A stretch of 64,000 nt of DNA. It comes from Burkholderiaceae bacterium (GTDB lineage Bacteria; Pseudomonadota; Gammaproteobacteria; Burkholderiales; Burkholderiaceae_E). The stretch covers positions 48,280 to 112,279 of the forward strand of contig JACKLP010000011.1 of NCBI GenBank assembly GCA_024235875.1. The letters run 5' to 3'. The notes beneath the pieces were generated by a model. The model was not told the DNA's origin and made no database searches. It was given only the letters and a program-made list of their open reading frames with translations. The position numbers were made by a program, and so were the translations under genes. Each line of letters starts with the position of its first letter. Position 1 is the first letter of the stretch. This document shows positions 1-8,641 of the stretch, in pieces.

Positions 1-1586
1 ACCTCGAGCGTGAGCGTGCGCGCGGCCGGATCGATGACGATGGTGTCGCCGTTGCGCACCGCCGCGATCGGACCACCACGGGCCGCCTCGGGCGCGATGT
101 GGCCGATCAGGATGCCGTGCGAGACGCCCGAGAAGCGGCCATCGGTGATCAAGGCCACGTCCTTGCCCAGGCCCCGGCCCTGGAGCTGGATCGTGAGCAT
201 CACCATCTCGGGCATGCCGGGGCCGCCCACCGGGCCCACGTTGCGCACGACGATCACGTCGCCGGCCACGATCTGCCCCTCGCGGATCGCGGCCATCGTG
301 TCGGGCTCGGATTCGAACACCCGGGCGCGGCCGCGGAATTCGCCGCGCTCGAGGGTCTTGCCCGAGAGCTTGAGCACGCAGCTCTCCGGCGCCAGGTTGC
401 CGCGCAGCACGCTGATGTGATTGTTCGGCGCCGCGACCGGGCGCAGCACCGGGCGGACGATGTCCTGCTCGCCGAGGTCCTCGAGCACGGGCACGTCGGC
501 CAGGTTCTCGGCCAGCGTACGGCCGGTGACGGTCATCACGTCGCCATGCAGCAGACCGTGGCGCAGCAGCTCCTTCATCACCACCGGCACGCCACCGAGC
601 TGGTGCAGGCTGACCATCGCATAGGGGCCGTGCGGTTGCAGGTTCGCGATCAGCGGCACGCGCTCGCCGATCGCCTGGATGCGATCGATCGTCAGCGGGA
701 CCTGGGCCTCGCGTGCGATCGCCAGCACGTGCAGGTAGAGGTTGGTGGAGCCGCCCATCGCGTAGAGCGTGGTGATCGCGTTCTCGAATGCGCGCTCGGT
801 CATGATGTCGCGCGGGCGGATGCCGGCGGCGATCAGCCGGTAGAGCGCATCCACCGACGCGTCCACCTGAGCGCGAACGTCCGGGTGGATCGCGCTCTTC
901 GCATCGGTGTCGGCCGCATGCGACGCGCCGCGCGGCAGCATCATGCCGATCGCCTCGGCGCAGGTGCTCATGGTGTTGGCGGTGAACATCGCCCCGCAAG
1001 TGCCGCTGCCGGGCATCACGTTCTTCTCGAGCTCGAGGTACTGGTCGGTGGTGAGGCGACCGGATTCGTGCGCGGCGCGGCCTTCGGCCCAGTCCATGAT
1101 CGTGATGTTCGTGCCCTTGGCCGCATACGGCTCGAAGGACACCCGTCCCGGCGAGGACGTGCCGGGATAGACCACGAGGCCGAAGGCGTTCGTCCGCGCC
1201 AGCGGCATCAGTGCCGCGGCGCCGGTCTTGTCGCAGCCGGAAATCACGACCATCGCCTCGCCGTGGTGGGCGTAGTGTCCGATCTCGAAGCAGTCGGCCG
1301 CCACGTCGCGCGACACCAGGCTGTAGCCGGCCGTGGGCGTGCCCTGGGTGAGCGCGTCGGATACCGCCGGCGCGCCGACCACCAGCCCCTGGCCGCCGCG
1401 CGCGCCGATGCGCTCGATCAGCAGGTCGGTGATCTCGCGCACCCGGTTGTTGCAGCGATGCGCGTTGGTCCAGGCGCTGGCGATCGTGACGATCGTGTTC
1501 AGGTGGGCGGCACGGTCCGGGTCGAAGCCGGCGGCGCGCACCTCGACACGGTTCTTCTTCCAGTAGTCGGGGCTGTCTTGGGGCAT
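1..1586 (-). CDS. IlvD/Edd family dehydratase, 3' end beyond window
   Basis: Dehydratase of the IlvD/Edd iron-sulfur family (dihydroxy-acid dehydratase, or sugar-acid dehydratases such as arabonate/xylonate dehydratase). The protein starts MPQDSPDYWKKNRVEVRAAG at the ATG at 1586 and runs off the left edge after about 528 residues. Family cysteines are visible in SGCDKTG and GSGTCGAMFTANTM, and the glycine-rich core GGSTNLYLHVLAIARE is present. Late motifs (GPVGGPGMPEM, TDGRFSG) show that little is missing. It is divergent from an enolase-superfamily sugar-acid dehydratase, which favours a sugar-acid substrate over branched-chain amino acid synthesis, but that is inference. The family is clear; the substrate is not. 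Confidence 0.88.
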   Translation of the reverse strand, partial: MPQDSPDYWKKNRVEVRAAGFDPDRAAHLNTIVTIASAWTNAHRCNNRVREITDLLIERIGARGGQGLVVGAPAVSDALTQGTPTAGYSLVSRDVAADCFEIGHYAHHGEAMVVISGCDKTGAAALMPLARTNAFGLVVYPGTSSPGRVSFEPYAAKGTNITIMDWAEGRAAHESGRLTTDQYLELEKNVMPGSGTCGAMFTANTMSTCAEAIGMMLPRGASHAADTDAKSAIHPDVRAQVDASVDALYRLIAAGIRPRDIMTERAFENAITTLYAMGGSTNLYLHVLAIAREAQVPLTIDRIQAIGERVPLIANLQPHGPYAMVSLHQLGGVPVVMKELLRHGLLHGDVMTVTGRTLAENLADVPVLEDLGEQDIVRPVLRPVAAPNNHISVLRGNLAPESCVLKLSGKTLERGEFRGRARVFESEPDTMAAIREGQIVAGDVIVVRNVGPVGGPGMPEMVMLTIQLQGRGLGKDVALITDGRFSGVSHGILIGHIAPEAARGGPIAAVRNGDTIVIDPAARTLTLE

Positions 1587-1669
1587 GTCGGGTTTCCTTG
1601 GGCGTGTGGCGGGCACCGTTCGCATCCTAGCGCCCCGGCAACGAAGGTTTCGGCCGAATGAAACGACGG

Positions 1670-1688
1670 GGTCCCGAATGTTGGGACC
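1670..1688. promoter_or_regulatory. Inverted repeat in divergent dehydratase promoter region
   Basis: A perfect inverted repeat, GGTCCC-N7-GGGACC, lies in the 184-bp gap between the divergent dehydratase genes, about 85 bp from each start. Its symmetry and placement suit a shared operator for a dimeric regulator. No regulator gene is adjacent, so which protein binds is unknown. Confidence 0.4.
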
Positions 1689-1770
1689 GTTCCAACGCGT
1701 GGTGTCAATTCCATGGCTTCTACGTACGATACTGCGCCAAGACCGCAGCCACCCGTATCCGGAGCCACAG

Positions 1771-2982
1771 ATGAAAATCGTTTCCGCCGAGATCTTCGGC
1801 GTCAAGGTCCACCTCTCGCCGCGCCACCATTCGCCGGTCGGCTGGCGGCCGATCATCCTGAAACTGACCACGGACGAGGGCATCACGGGGATCGGCGAAG
1901 CGGGGCTCGCCTACGGCCTGGCGCACAATGGCGCGGTCGGCATGGTCAAGGACCTGGTCGAGGCCTTCGTGATCGGGGCCGATCCGCTCGAGCGCGAGGC
2001 GATCTGGAACAAGATGCATCGTCATTCGTTCTGGGGCGGCGCCTGCGGCCCGGTGATCAACTCGGCCATGAGCGCCGTCGACATCGCGCTGTGGGACATC
2101 GCCGGCAAGGCGCTGAACCAGCCGATCTGGCGCCTGCTCGGCGGCAAGGTCAACCCCGATCTGCGTTGCTACGCGAGCCAGACCCAGTTCGGTTGGAACG
2201 ACGGCATGATCCCGCTCGGCGAGGCCCAGGCCTACGGCGAGGCGGCGGCCCGCGCGATCGAGCAGGGCTACGATGCGATCAAGGTCGACCCGATCATGCT
2301 CGACGAGAGCGGGGCGGTCGAGAACCCGAACAATCTCAAGGGGGCGCTGGAGCGCAAGATCATCAAGCGCGCCACCGACCGGATGCGCTCGATCCGCGAC
2401 GCGATCGGCCCGGACATCGACATCATCCTGGAACTGCACTCGCTGACCTCGCTGACCGGTGGCCAGCGGCTGGCCGAGGCCTGCGCCGAGTTCGACCTGT
2501 TCATGGTGGAAGAAGCGGTCAACTACAACTCGGACAAGCCGGCGAAGACGCTCAAGCAGCGCATGCCGCACATGCGCATGACCGGTGGCGAGCGGATCTT
2601 CACGCGCTGGCAGTACTGCCACTACCTGGAAGACGCGTCCTTCGACATGCTGCAGCCCGACTTCTGCCTGGTCGGCGGCATCTCGGAAGGTCGCAAGATC
2701 TGCGACATGGCGCATGCCTACGAGGTGACGATCCAGGGCCACGTCTGCGGCTCGCCGATCTCCACGGCCGCGGCCAAGCACATCGAGACCTCGATTCCGA
2801 ACTTCCAGATCCACGAGCACCATGTCTACGCGACGCTGCAGCCGAACCGCGACATCTGCCTGCAGGATCCGCAGCCGATCAACGGCCGATTCACGGTCGA
2901 CGAGACGCCGGGCCTGGGCCTGGACCTGAACGAAGAGTACGTTCGCAAGAATTCGCCGACCATCATCAAGCTCGGCGCGTAA
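1771..2982 (+). CDS. Enolase-superfamily sugar-acid dehydratase (copy 1)
   Basis: 403-residue member of the mandelate racemase/muconate lactonizing superfamily, nearest in pattern to galactonate/gluconate-type dehydratases. N-terminal capping domain is about residues 1-115 and the TIM barrel follows. Likely metal ligands are Glu221 (in LELHS), Glu247 or Glu248 (MVEEAVN) and Glu274 (TGGERIFTRW). His223 and His324 (QGHVCGSP) sit where the galactonate dehydratase catalytic histidines lie; the first ligand is Glu where that family usually has Asp. ATG 1771 was chosen because MKIVSAEIFG is the family N-terminus and a copy elsewhere starts the same way. It is followed after 18 bp by a molybdopterin oxidoreductase. 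A near copy lies at 31104-32309. The substrate is unknown. Confidence 0.87.
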   Translation: MKIVSAEIFGVKVHLSPRHHSPVGWRPIILKLTTDEGITGIGEAGLAYGLAHNGAVGMVKDLVEAFVIGADPLEREAIWNKMHRHSFWGGACGPVINSAMSAVDIALWDIAGKALNQPIWRLLGGKVNPDLRCYASQTQFGWNDGMIPLGEAQAYGEAAARAIEQGYDAIKVDPIMLDESGAVENPNNLKGALERKIIKRATDRMRSIRDAIGPDIDIILELHSLTSLTGGQRLAEACAEFDLFMVEEAVNYNSDKPAKTLKQRMPHMRMTGGERIFTRWQYCHYLEDASFDMLQPDFCLVGGISEGRKICDMAHAYEVTIQGHVCGSPISTAAAKHIETSIPNFQIHEHHVYATLQPNRDICLQDPQPINGRFTVDETPGLGLDLNEEYVRKNSPTIIKLGA

Positions 2983-3000
2983 CACCGGGACCGCAGCACC

Positions 3001-5388
3001 ATGTCCAAGATCGAACGCATCCAGCATTGCAGCCATTGGGGCGCGTACACCGTGCTCGTCCAGGACGGTCGCGTCGTGGGTGTCGAACCCTTCGCCCAGG
3101 ACCCGCACCCGTCGGACCAGATCGAATCGATCAAGGGCTGGGCCGATACCCGGCGCAGGGTGCTGCGCCCGATGGCACGCAAGAGTTGGCTGGCCGCCCG
3201 GCGCGAGGGCCGGCCGATGACCCCGGACGAGCACGCCGCGCGGGGCCAGGAGGCCTTCGAGCCCATCGAATGGGACGAGGCGCTGACCCTGGTCGCCGGC
3301 GAGATCCAGCGCGTGATCCGGGACCACGGCAATCGTTCGATCTTCTCCGGTTCCTACGGCTGGACGAGCTGCGGGCGCTTCCATCATGCGCAGTCGCTGG
3401 TGCGCCGGACGATGAACTGCGTCGGGGGCTTCACCGGCCACCGCGACACCTACTCGATCGCGGCGGGTCCGGTGATCCTGCGCCATGTCCTGGGGAGCAC
3501 CGATGCGTGCCAGAGCAAGGCCAACACCTTCGAGAACCTGGTCAAGCACACCGACACGCTGGTGGTGTTCGGTGGCATCGCGCTGCGCACCGCGCAAAGC
3601 GAGGCGGGCGGCATTGCCCGCCATCGGCTGCCCGACTACCTGAAGGCGATGTCCGACCGCGGCATGCGGATCGTACTGGTGTCGCCCCAGCAGGACGACC
3701 TGCCCGATTTCGTTCGTGCGGAATGGTGGCCGATCCGGCCGAACACCGACACCGCGCTGATGCTGGCGCTCGCCCGTGAAGTGGTGGCGGCAGGCAAGCA
3801 CGATGCCGACTTCCTGGCGCGCCACTGCTCGGGCAGCGAGGTGTTCCTGGATTACCTGGCCGGCCTCGCCGATGGCGTGGAGAAGACCGCCGGCTGGGCC
3901 GCATCGATCACCGGCATCGACCCGGCCAGGATACGCGAGCTGGCGTCCACCCTGGCGTCCACCCGCAGCATGCTGTCGGTGAGCTGGAGCCTGCAGCGGG
4001 CCGTGCATGGCGAGCAGCCGTTCTGGGCCGCGCTGGCGCTGGCGTCGGTGACCGGCCAGATCGGACTTCCCGGTGGCGGCGTGGCCTACGGCTACGGTTC
4101 GCTGGGCGGCGTCGGCGGCCCGCAGGTGCGCTCGCGCGCGCCGGGCATGTTCCAGCTCGCCAATGACCTCGACAGCTTCATTCCCGTGGCGCGCATCACC
4201 GACGCGCTCGAGAACCCCGGCAAGGCCTACGACTACGAGGGACTTACCCGCCACTACCCGGACATTCGTCTGATCTACTGGGCGGGTGGCAATCCCTACC
4301 ACCACCACCAGGACCTGCATCGGATGGCCCGTGCCTGGACCCGGCCCGATACCATCGTCATCCAGGACCCGATGTGGACCGCCTCGGCGCTTCGCGCCGA
4401 CGTGGTGCTGCCGGCATCGACCTCGCTCGAGCGCAACGACATCGCCGGCAACAGCCGCTCGGACATGATCATCGCGATGAAGCGGGTGATCGCGCCGATG
4501 GGCGAGGCGCGATCCGACTACGAGATCTTCACGGCCCTGGCCGAGAAGCTCGGTGTGCGCGAGCGCTTCACCGAGGGGCGCACCGAGATGGAATGGATTC
4601 GCCATCTCTACGATCTGTCGCGCAATGACGCCAAGAAGCGCTTCGGTTTCGAGATGCCCGAGTTCGACCAGTTCTGGGCGCAGGGCTACACCGATGTGCC
4701 CGCCGACCACGACCACACCTACCTGGCTGACTACCGCGCCGACCCGCAGGCCCATCGGCTCGCCACCGAGAGCGGCCGCATCGTGCTGGGCAGCGAGATG
4801 CTGGCCAAGAAGGGCTATGCCGACTGTCTCCCGCATCCTGCGTGGCTGGCGCCGAACGAATGGCTCGACGCCGCCACCGAGGGCAGCGGCGTGTTCCACA
4901 TGCTCACGCCGCAACCGGAAGGCCGGCTGCACAGCCAGCTCGTGCATGCGGGGCCGAGCGGCGCGCGCATGCCCGATGGCCGCGAACGGCTGAAGATCCA
5001 CACCGACGATGCCGCCCGGCTCGGCATCGCGAGCAACGACGTCGTTCGCGTACACAACGAGCGCGGCGCCTGCCTGGCGGTGGCGGTGGTCACCGACGGC
5101 GTGCGCAAGGGCGTGGTCGCGCTGCCCACCGGGGCGTGGTGGACGCCGAGCGTGGAAGACCCGTCGCTGGACCTGGCGGGCAATCCGAACGTGCTCACGC
5201 AGGACGTGCCCACGTCGAGCATGGGGCAGGGATGCGCCGCACAGACCTGCGTGGTGAGCGTGGAGAAATGGACCGGCACGGTCGTCGATGCGGGCCTGAG
5301 CTACGACCGGCTCATCGAGCGCATGACGCAGGCCGAGCCCTTGGCCGCAGCACGCGATCGTTCGCCGGCCGGGGTCGCGGGCGGGTGA
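3001..5388 (+). CDS. Molybdopterin oxidoreductase, BisC/TorZ/DMSO-reductase type
   Basis: 795-residue bis-MGD molybdoenzyme. The N-terminus has the HWG-type start of the S- and N-oxide reductase branch and lacks the four-cysteine Fe-S motif. The active-site stretch SGSYGWTSCGRFHHA (about 117-130) followed by HRDTYSIAAG puts a serine (Ser152) at the molybdenum ligand position of DMSO reductase. No Tat signal is seen, so a cytoplasmic enzyme like biotin sulfoxide reductase is likely. The C-terminal cap (from about 640) has HSQLVHAG and the SMGQGCAAQ pterin-binding motif. It lies 18 bp after the enolase-type dehydratase and is presumably co-transcribed. The physiological oxide substrate cannot be read from sequence. 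Confidence 0.9.
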   Translation: MSKIERIQHCSHWGAYTVLVQDGRVVGVEPFAQDPHPSDQIESIKGWADTRRRVLRPMARKSWLAARREGRPMTPDEHAARGQEAFEPIEWDEALTLVAGEIQRVIRDHGNRSIFSGSYGWTSCGRFHHAQSLVRRTMNCVGGFTGHRDTYSIAAGPVILRHVLGSTDACQSKANTFENLVKHTDTLVVFGGIALRTAQSEAGGIARHRLPDYLKAMSDRGMRIVLVSPQQDDLPDFVRAEWWPIRPNTDTALMLALAREVVAAGKHDADFLARHCSGSEVFLDYLAGLADGVEKTAGWAASITGIDPARIRELASTLASTRSMLSVSWSLQRAVHGEQPFWAALALASVTGQIGLPGGGVAYGYGSLGGVGGPQVRSRAPGMFQLANDLDSFIPVARITDALENPGKAYDYEGLTRHYPDIRLIYWAGGNPYHHHQDLHRMARAWTRPDTIVIQDPMWTASALRADVVLPASTSLERNDIAGNSRSDMIIAMKRVIAPMGEARSDYEIFTALAEKLGVRERFTEGRTEMEWIRHLYDLSRNDAKKRFGFEMPEFDQFWAQGYTDVPADHDHTYLADYRADPQAHRLATESGRIVLGSEMLAKKGYADCLPHPAWLAPNEWLDAATEGSGVFHMLTPQPEGRLHSQLVHAGPSGARMPDGRERLKIHTDDAARLGIASNDVVRVHNERGACLAVAVVTDGVRKGVVALPTGAWWTPSVEDPSLDLAGNPNVLTQDVPTSSMGQGCAAQTCVVSVEKWTGTVVDAGLSYDRLIERMTQAEPLAAARDRSPAGVAGG

Positions 5389-5435
5389 GCGCGACGCGCC
5401 TGGGCATGCTCGGCTGCGCGGCCTTCGGCGAGCGG

Positions 5436-6080
5436 ATGATGCGCTGGCGCGCCTCGTTCGTCGGTGTCGTGCTCTGGGGCTTGCTCGCCGGCGTGCCGAC
5501 CGCGGCAGGTGCCGCCGAACCCGATGTCGCGATGGTGCGCGTTCCCGCGCAGTTCATCGCCGCACTTGGCGCGCCCGGTGCGCGCTCGGGCGACAACGCG
5601 GCCGAATGGGGGCTTTGGACTGTCGATCCCGGCAATCGCGGCGTCGATCTCGACCGCTATCCGATCCTGGTCCGAGAGGGCGGGCTCGCCTCGGCCGGCT
5701 GGCGCTTCGATGGCGAGGATTGGTGGCTCGAGGAGCATGGCCTGATCATGGAGCAGCCGGTGTTTCCCGTGCCTCCGCGCCGCTACCGGGTCACCGGGGA
5801 CCGGGGAACCGAAGCGATCCTGGCCATTAGTGCGCCCGACGCGAGTGGCCGGATGCACTGGCGGCTCAGCGATGGCGCCACGCTCCATGACGTGACCCAC
5901 TTGGCCTGTCGCGCGGCCCGCTACCGGCCGGCCGCCGGTGCCCGATCGTGTACGCCGGCGCGCGCCGACCCGACGCAGTTCCCGGTCGACCCCGGCGCCG
6001 AGATGCCGCCAGTGGCCGGGTGCGCCAAGCAGGACTACGCGGTGCTGATCGTGATCGGCGTCGAGGCCGCCGGCCGGTAG
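5436..6080 (+). CDS. Exported hypothetical protein
   Basis: Unrecognised protein of about 214 residues. The first 30 residues (MMRWRASFVGVVLWGLLAGV, then PTAAGAA) form a clear Sec signal peptide, with cleavage probably after AGA or GAA. The mature part is acidic and Trp-rich and has three Cys near the C-terminus (LACRAARY, RSCTPARAD, VAGCAKQD), so a disulfide-bonded periplasmic protein is likely. The ATG at 5436 is preferred for the signal peptide; ATG 5406 and GTG 5385, the latter overlapping the oxidoreductase stop, are alternatives. It could be an accessory to the upstream molybdoenzyme operon, but no domain supports that. Confidence 0.6.
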   Translation: MMRWRASFVGVVLWGLLAGVPTAAGAAEPDVAMVRVPAQFIAALGAPGARSGDNAAEWGLWTVDPGNRGVDLDRYPILVREGGLASAGWRFDGEDWWLEEHGLIMEQPVFPVPPRRYRVTGDRGTEAILAISAPDASGRMHWRLSDGATLHDVTHLACRAARYRPAAGARSCTPARADPTQFPVDPGAEMPPVAGCAKQDYAVLIVIGVEAAGR

Positions 6081-6133
6081 GTTCGATTCCGCCGCGCCAC
6101 GCGGGCGTTGCGACCGAAGACGAGATATTGCCC

Positions 6134-6583
6134 ATGCCCATCTGGGTCGACGCCGACGCCTGTCCGGCCGCCATCAAGGACATCCTGTTCCGTGCGGCCA
6201 GCCGTCGCGGCGTGCAGGTCACGCTGCTGGCCAACCAGCCGATGTACGTGCCGCCGTCGCCGAACATCCGCTTCGTGCAGGTGGCACGCGGCTTCGACGT
6301 GGCCGACCACGAGATCGTCATGCGCATGACCGCCGGCGACCTGGTGATCACCAATGACATCCCCTTGGCCGCCGACGTCATCGCCAAGGGTGGGCAGGCC
6401 TTGAACCCGCGTGGCGAACTCTATGACGCGAGCAATATCGCAGCCAGCCTGAGCATGCGCAACTTCATGGATGGCCTGCGCGCGAGCGGGGTCGACACCG
6501 GTGGGCCGCCGCCGCTGAGCCAGCGCGACCGCCAGCTCTTCGCGAATCAGTTGGACAAGTGGCTGGTGCGGACCGGCGCATGA
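6134..6583 (+). CDS. yaiI: YaiI/YqxD family protein (UPF0178, DUF188)
   Basis: 149-residue cytoplasmic protein with the family signature MPIWVDADACPAAIKDIL at the N-terminus and VITNDIPLAADVI at about residues 75-87. The fold resembles PIN-like nucleases, with conserved acidic residues (Asp6, Asp8, and Asp79 in TNDIP), but the biological role is not established. Length is typical for the family. ATG 6134 gives the canonical N-terminus. It is 53 bp downstream of the exported hypothetical gene. Confidence 0.9.
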   Translation: MPIWVDADACPAAIKDILFRAASRRGVQVTLLANQPMYVPPSPNIRFVQVARGFDVADHEIVMRMTAGDLVITNDIPLAADVIAKGGQALNPRGELYDASNIAASLSMRNFMDGLRASGVDTGGPPPLSQRDRQLFANQLDKWLVRTGA

Positions 6584-6704
6584 TCGCCGGGTCCCCGAGT
6601 CCCACATACATGGGATCGTCCGCTGCCGGCTACCTGACCTACACTGCGGATACGTGGTGGCCTTGGCGGGGCGCCAACGACCATCCGAACGGAGGAGTGC
6701 ACCG

Positions 6705-7121
6705 ATGACCGTCATCCGCTTTCTGGTCACGACCGCCTGTGTTGGCGTGCTGGGGGGACATGTGCCGGAGTCGGCCGCAGGCTGCTCGATCCAGCTCTCG
6801 ATCCGCAATACGGGAACGAAGACGATCTCGGTCCGGCACAGTGGCGTCACCACGACCGAGTCCGCCGTCAAGTCGCGTGGGGGCACCTGGCGCGGTCTCT
6901 ACTCCGGCGGTTGGTATCGGCACGACGGCGACAACTGGGTCACGGTGCCGGCCGGCCGAAAGGTCACCGACACCTTCGAGGCAACTTTCGGGTGCCAGGC
7001 GAAGCGCCGCTGGCGCATCCACTACAGCTGTGACAACCAGCCCTACGTCGACTACTACCCGTCGCCGACGACCTGGACGAGCGAACAGTCGCCGACGATT
7101 CGCATCGGCCGGTGCAAGTAA
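6705..7121 (+). CDS. Small secreted Cys-containing protein, copy 1 of tandem pair
   Basis: 138 residues with a Sec signal peptide (RFLVTTACVGVLGG, cleavage near SAAG) and a mature domain of about 112 residues containing four cysteines (GCSIQLS, FGCQAKRRWR, HYSCDNQ, GRCK). A GGAGGAG ribosome-binding site at 6691-6697 supports the ATG at 6705. It is paralogous to the next gene: same length, same Cys spacing, and shared SAVKSR, CxAKRR(W/Y)RI and terminal IxRC motifs. I do not recognise the family. The probable product is a small disulfide-bonded beta-rich periplasmic or secreted protein. Confidence 0.75.
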   Translation: MTVIRFLVTTACVGVLGGHVPESAAGCSIQLSIRNTGTKTISVRHSGVTTTESAVKSRGGTWRGLYSGGWYRHDGDNWVTVPAGRKVTDTFEATFGCQAKRRWRIHYSCDNQPYVDYYPSPTTWTSEQSPTIRIGRCK

Positions 7122-7131
7122 GGAGATCGAC

Positions 7132-7548
7132 ATGACTCGAGAGGCAGGGATCGCCATGATTCGTGTCGCGGTGGTCGCACTTGCGACGGTGGCTGGTGGT
7201 GCCGCCCACGCCGGCTGCAAGATCAACCTGACGTTGAAGAACACCGGCCGGGGGGCCGTCGACGTCTGGGCACGCGATACGGCCCAGGGCTCGTCGGCGG
7301 TCAAGTCGCGAAATGGCCTGTGGTCCGCGCTCGGATTGCCGGGCGCCTACCCCCATGGCCGTGCGAAGATCGCCGCCGGTGGCCAGGCGCGAACCTTGCT
7401 TCACGCCACTTTCAGCTGCGGCGCAAAGCGCCGTTACCGGATCATCTACGAGTGCGCCGACGGTACGCAGCGAACCCAGTACTTCCCGGCCGTCGACAAG
7501 TGGACGACCCAGCAGGACTATACGATGTCGATCGACCGCTGCCGCTGA
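7132..7548 (+). CDS. Small secreted Cys-containing protein, copy 2 of tandem pair
   Basis: 138 residues, paralogous to the gene that ends 10 bp upstream. Signal peptide MIRVAVVALATVAGGAAHA, then a mature domain starting GCKINLTLKNTG with cysteines in FSCGAKRRYRI, YECADGT and DRCR at the C-terminus. AGGAG at 7121-7125 overlaps the upstream stop codon and serves the ATG at 7132, so the two are one operon. Only the cysteine scaffold and basic patch are well conserved between copies; the exposed segments have diverged, indicating an old tandem duplication. Function unknown. Confidence 0.75.
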   Translation: MTREAGIAMIRVAVVALATVAGGAAHAGCKINLTLKNTGRGAVDVWARDTAQGSSAVKSRNGLWSALGLPGAYPHGRAKIAAGGQARTLLHATFSCGAKRRYRIIYECADGTQRTQYFPAVDKWTTQQDYTMSIDRCR

Positions 7549-7587
7549 GGGCTTGCGGCGTCCCAGGCGTCTGGACTGCCAAACGCG

Positions 7588-8571
7588 TCAGTCGCCCCGT
7601 CGGGCCGACTTCGCCGTGATTGCATCGATCGCCTCGCCACCGGTGAGGCCGAAGTAGCTGCGCAGGTGCAGGTCCGATTGCGGGAACGGTATTTCCAGCC
7701 CATGGCGCTTGAGCGCGGACTCGATCGCCCAGTTGTAGGCCGCCTTCACGGCCATCGGCTTCTTCAAGGCCTCGGGGCCCAGCCAGATCACCAGTTCGAA
7801 GTCCAGGCTGCTGGCGCCGAAGTTCGTCAGCCAGACCTGCGGCGCGCGCTCGGCGGGCTCCTTCAGGGTGAACGGCACCTCGTCCGCGGCCTCCAGCGCC
7901 GCCTGCCGGACCCGGTCCTTGTCGCTGCCGTAGGCCACGCCGAACGGAACGCGTAGCCGCCGGGAAGCCTCGCGCAGGGTCCAGTTGGTCACGACCCCGC
8001 TCACGAAGGCCGAGTTGGGCACCAGCACGTCGATGTTGTCGGGCGTGGTGATGCGCGTGCTTCGGATGTTGATCTCGCGGACCTCGCCATTGACCCCCGA
8101 CTCGAGCTCGACGAAGTCGCCCACCTTCAGCGAGCGCTCGAACAGCAAGATGATGCCCGAGACCGCGTTGTTGACGATCTGCTGCAGGCCGAAGCCCAAT
8201 CCGACGCCGACAGCGGAAGCCAGCAGCGCGACCTTGCCGACATCGATGCCGATCGCCGCCAATGCCACCAGGATGCCGATCACGATGATCGCGTAGTGCA
8301 GCAGGCGGCCGATCGCATAGTAGGCGCCGCGCGAGGAGTCCGGACCGCGCGCCGAGAGCCGGCTCAGTCCGCGCTGCAGTAGGCCCGACACGAACATCGC
8401 GGCCAGCACGATGAACAGCGCCAGGGCCAGGTCGACCAGGCTCACCGAGACGCCGGCCACATCGAACAGCGAGCGCGACCACCAGGGGGCGGCCTTGTCC
8501 GCGGCGTGCGCGCTCGGCGCGAGCGCGACCGAAGCGCTCGTGGCCAGCATGATGCGTATCGGAAGTCTCAT
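7588..8571 (-). CDS. MscS-family mechanosensitive channel
   Basis: 327-residue inner-membrane channel that would open under membrane tension to release solutes. An N-terminal signal-like segment (MLATSASVALAPSAHAADK) is followed by membrane spans at about 44-64 and 87-107, then the pore helix TM3 with the MscS pattern VALLASAVGVGLGFGLQQI and NNAVSGIILLFERSLKVGD. The beta domain carries VEIRSTRI/T-type residues (INIRSTRITTPDNIDVLVPNS) and a cytoplasmic alpha/beta tail follows. ATG 8571 is preceded by GGAGGAA. It is convergent with the tandem secreted pair. Length and motifs are typical for the small MscS class. Confidence 0.92.
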   Translation of the reverse strand: MRLPIRIMLATSASVALAPSAHAADKAAPWWSRSLFDVAGVSVSLVDLALALFIVLAAMFVSGLLQRGLSRLSARGPDSSRGAYYAIGRLLHYAIIVIGILVALAAIGIDVGKVALLASAVGVGLGFGLQQIVNNAVSGIILLFERSLKVGDFVELESGVNGEVREINIRSTRITTPDNIDVLVPNSAFVSGVVTNWTLREASRRLRVPFGVAYGSDKDRVRQAALEAADEVPFTLKEPAERAPQVWLTNFGASSLDFELVIWLGPEALKKPMAVKAAYNWAIESALKRHGLEIPFPQSDLHLRSYFGLTGGEAIDAITAKSARRGD

Positions 8572-8641
8572 TGCGCGTTCCTCCGTGCCCGCGTGAATCC
8601 CCATACGGGTTCTTCGCGGGTTCGTCGTGCTTCGATCCGGT

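Noticed and set aside
1713..3779. 688-codon plus-strand frame over the same region
   Set aside because: A shifted shadow of the real dehydratase frame; the product is Arg/Gly/Pro-rich and has no motifs.
1720..5055. Very long minus-strand open frame (1111 codons) opposite the dehydratase and molybdoenzyme
   Set aside because: It is antisense to two genes with clear domains and motifs, has Arg/His/Ala-rich composition without any family pattern, and arises from the high G/C at third positions.
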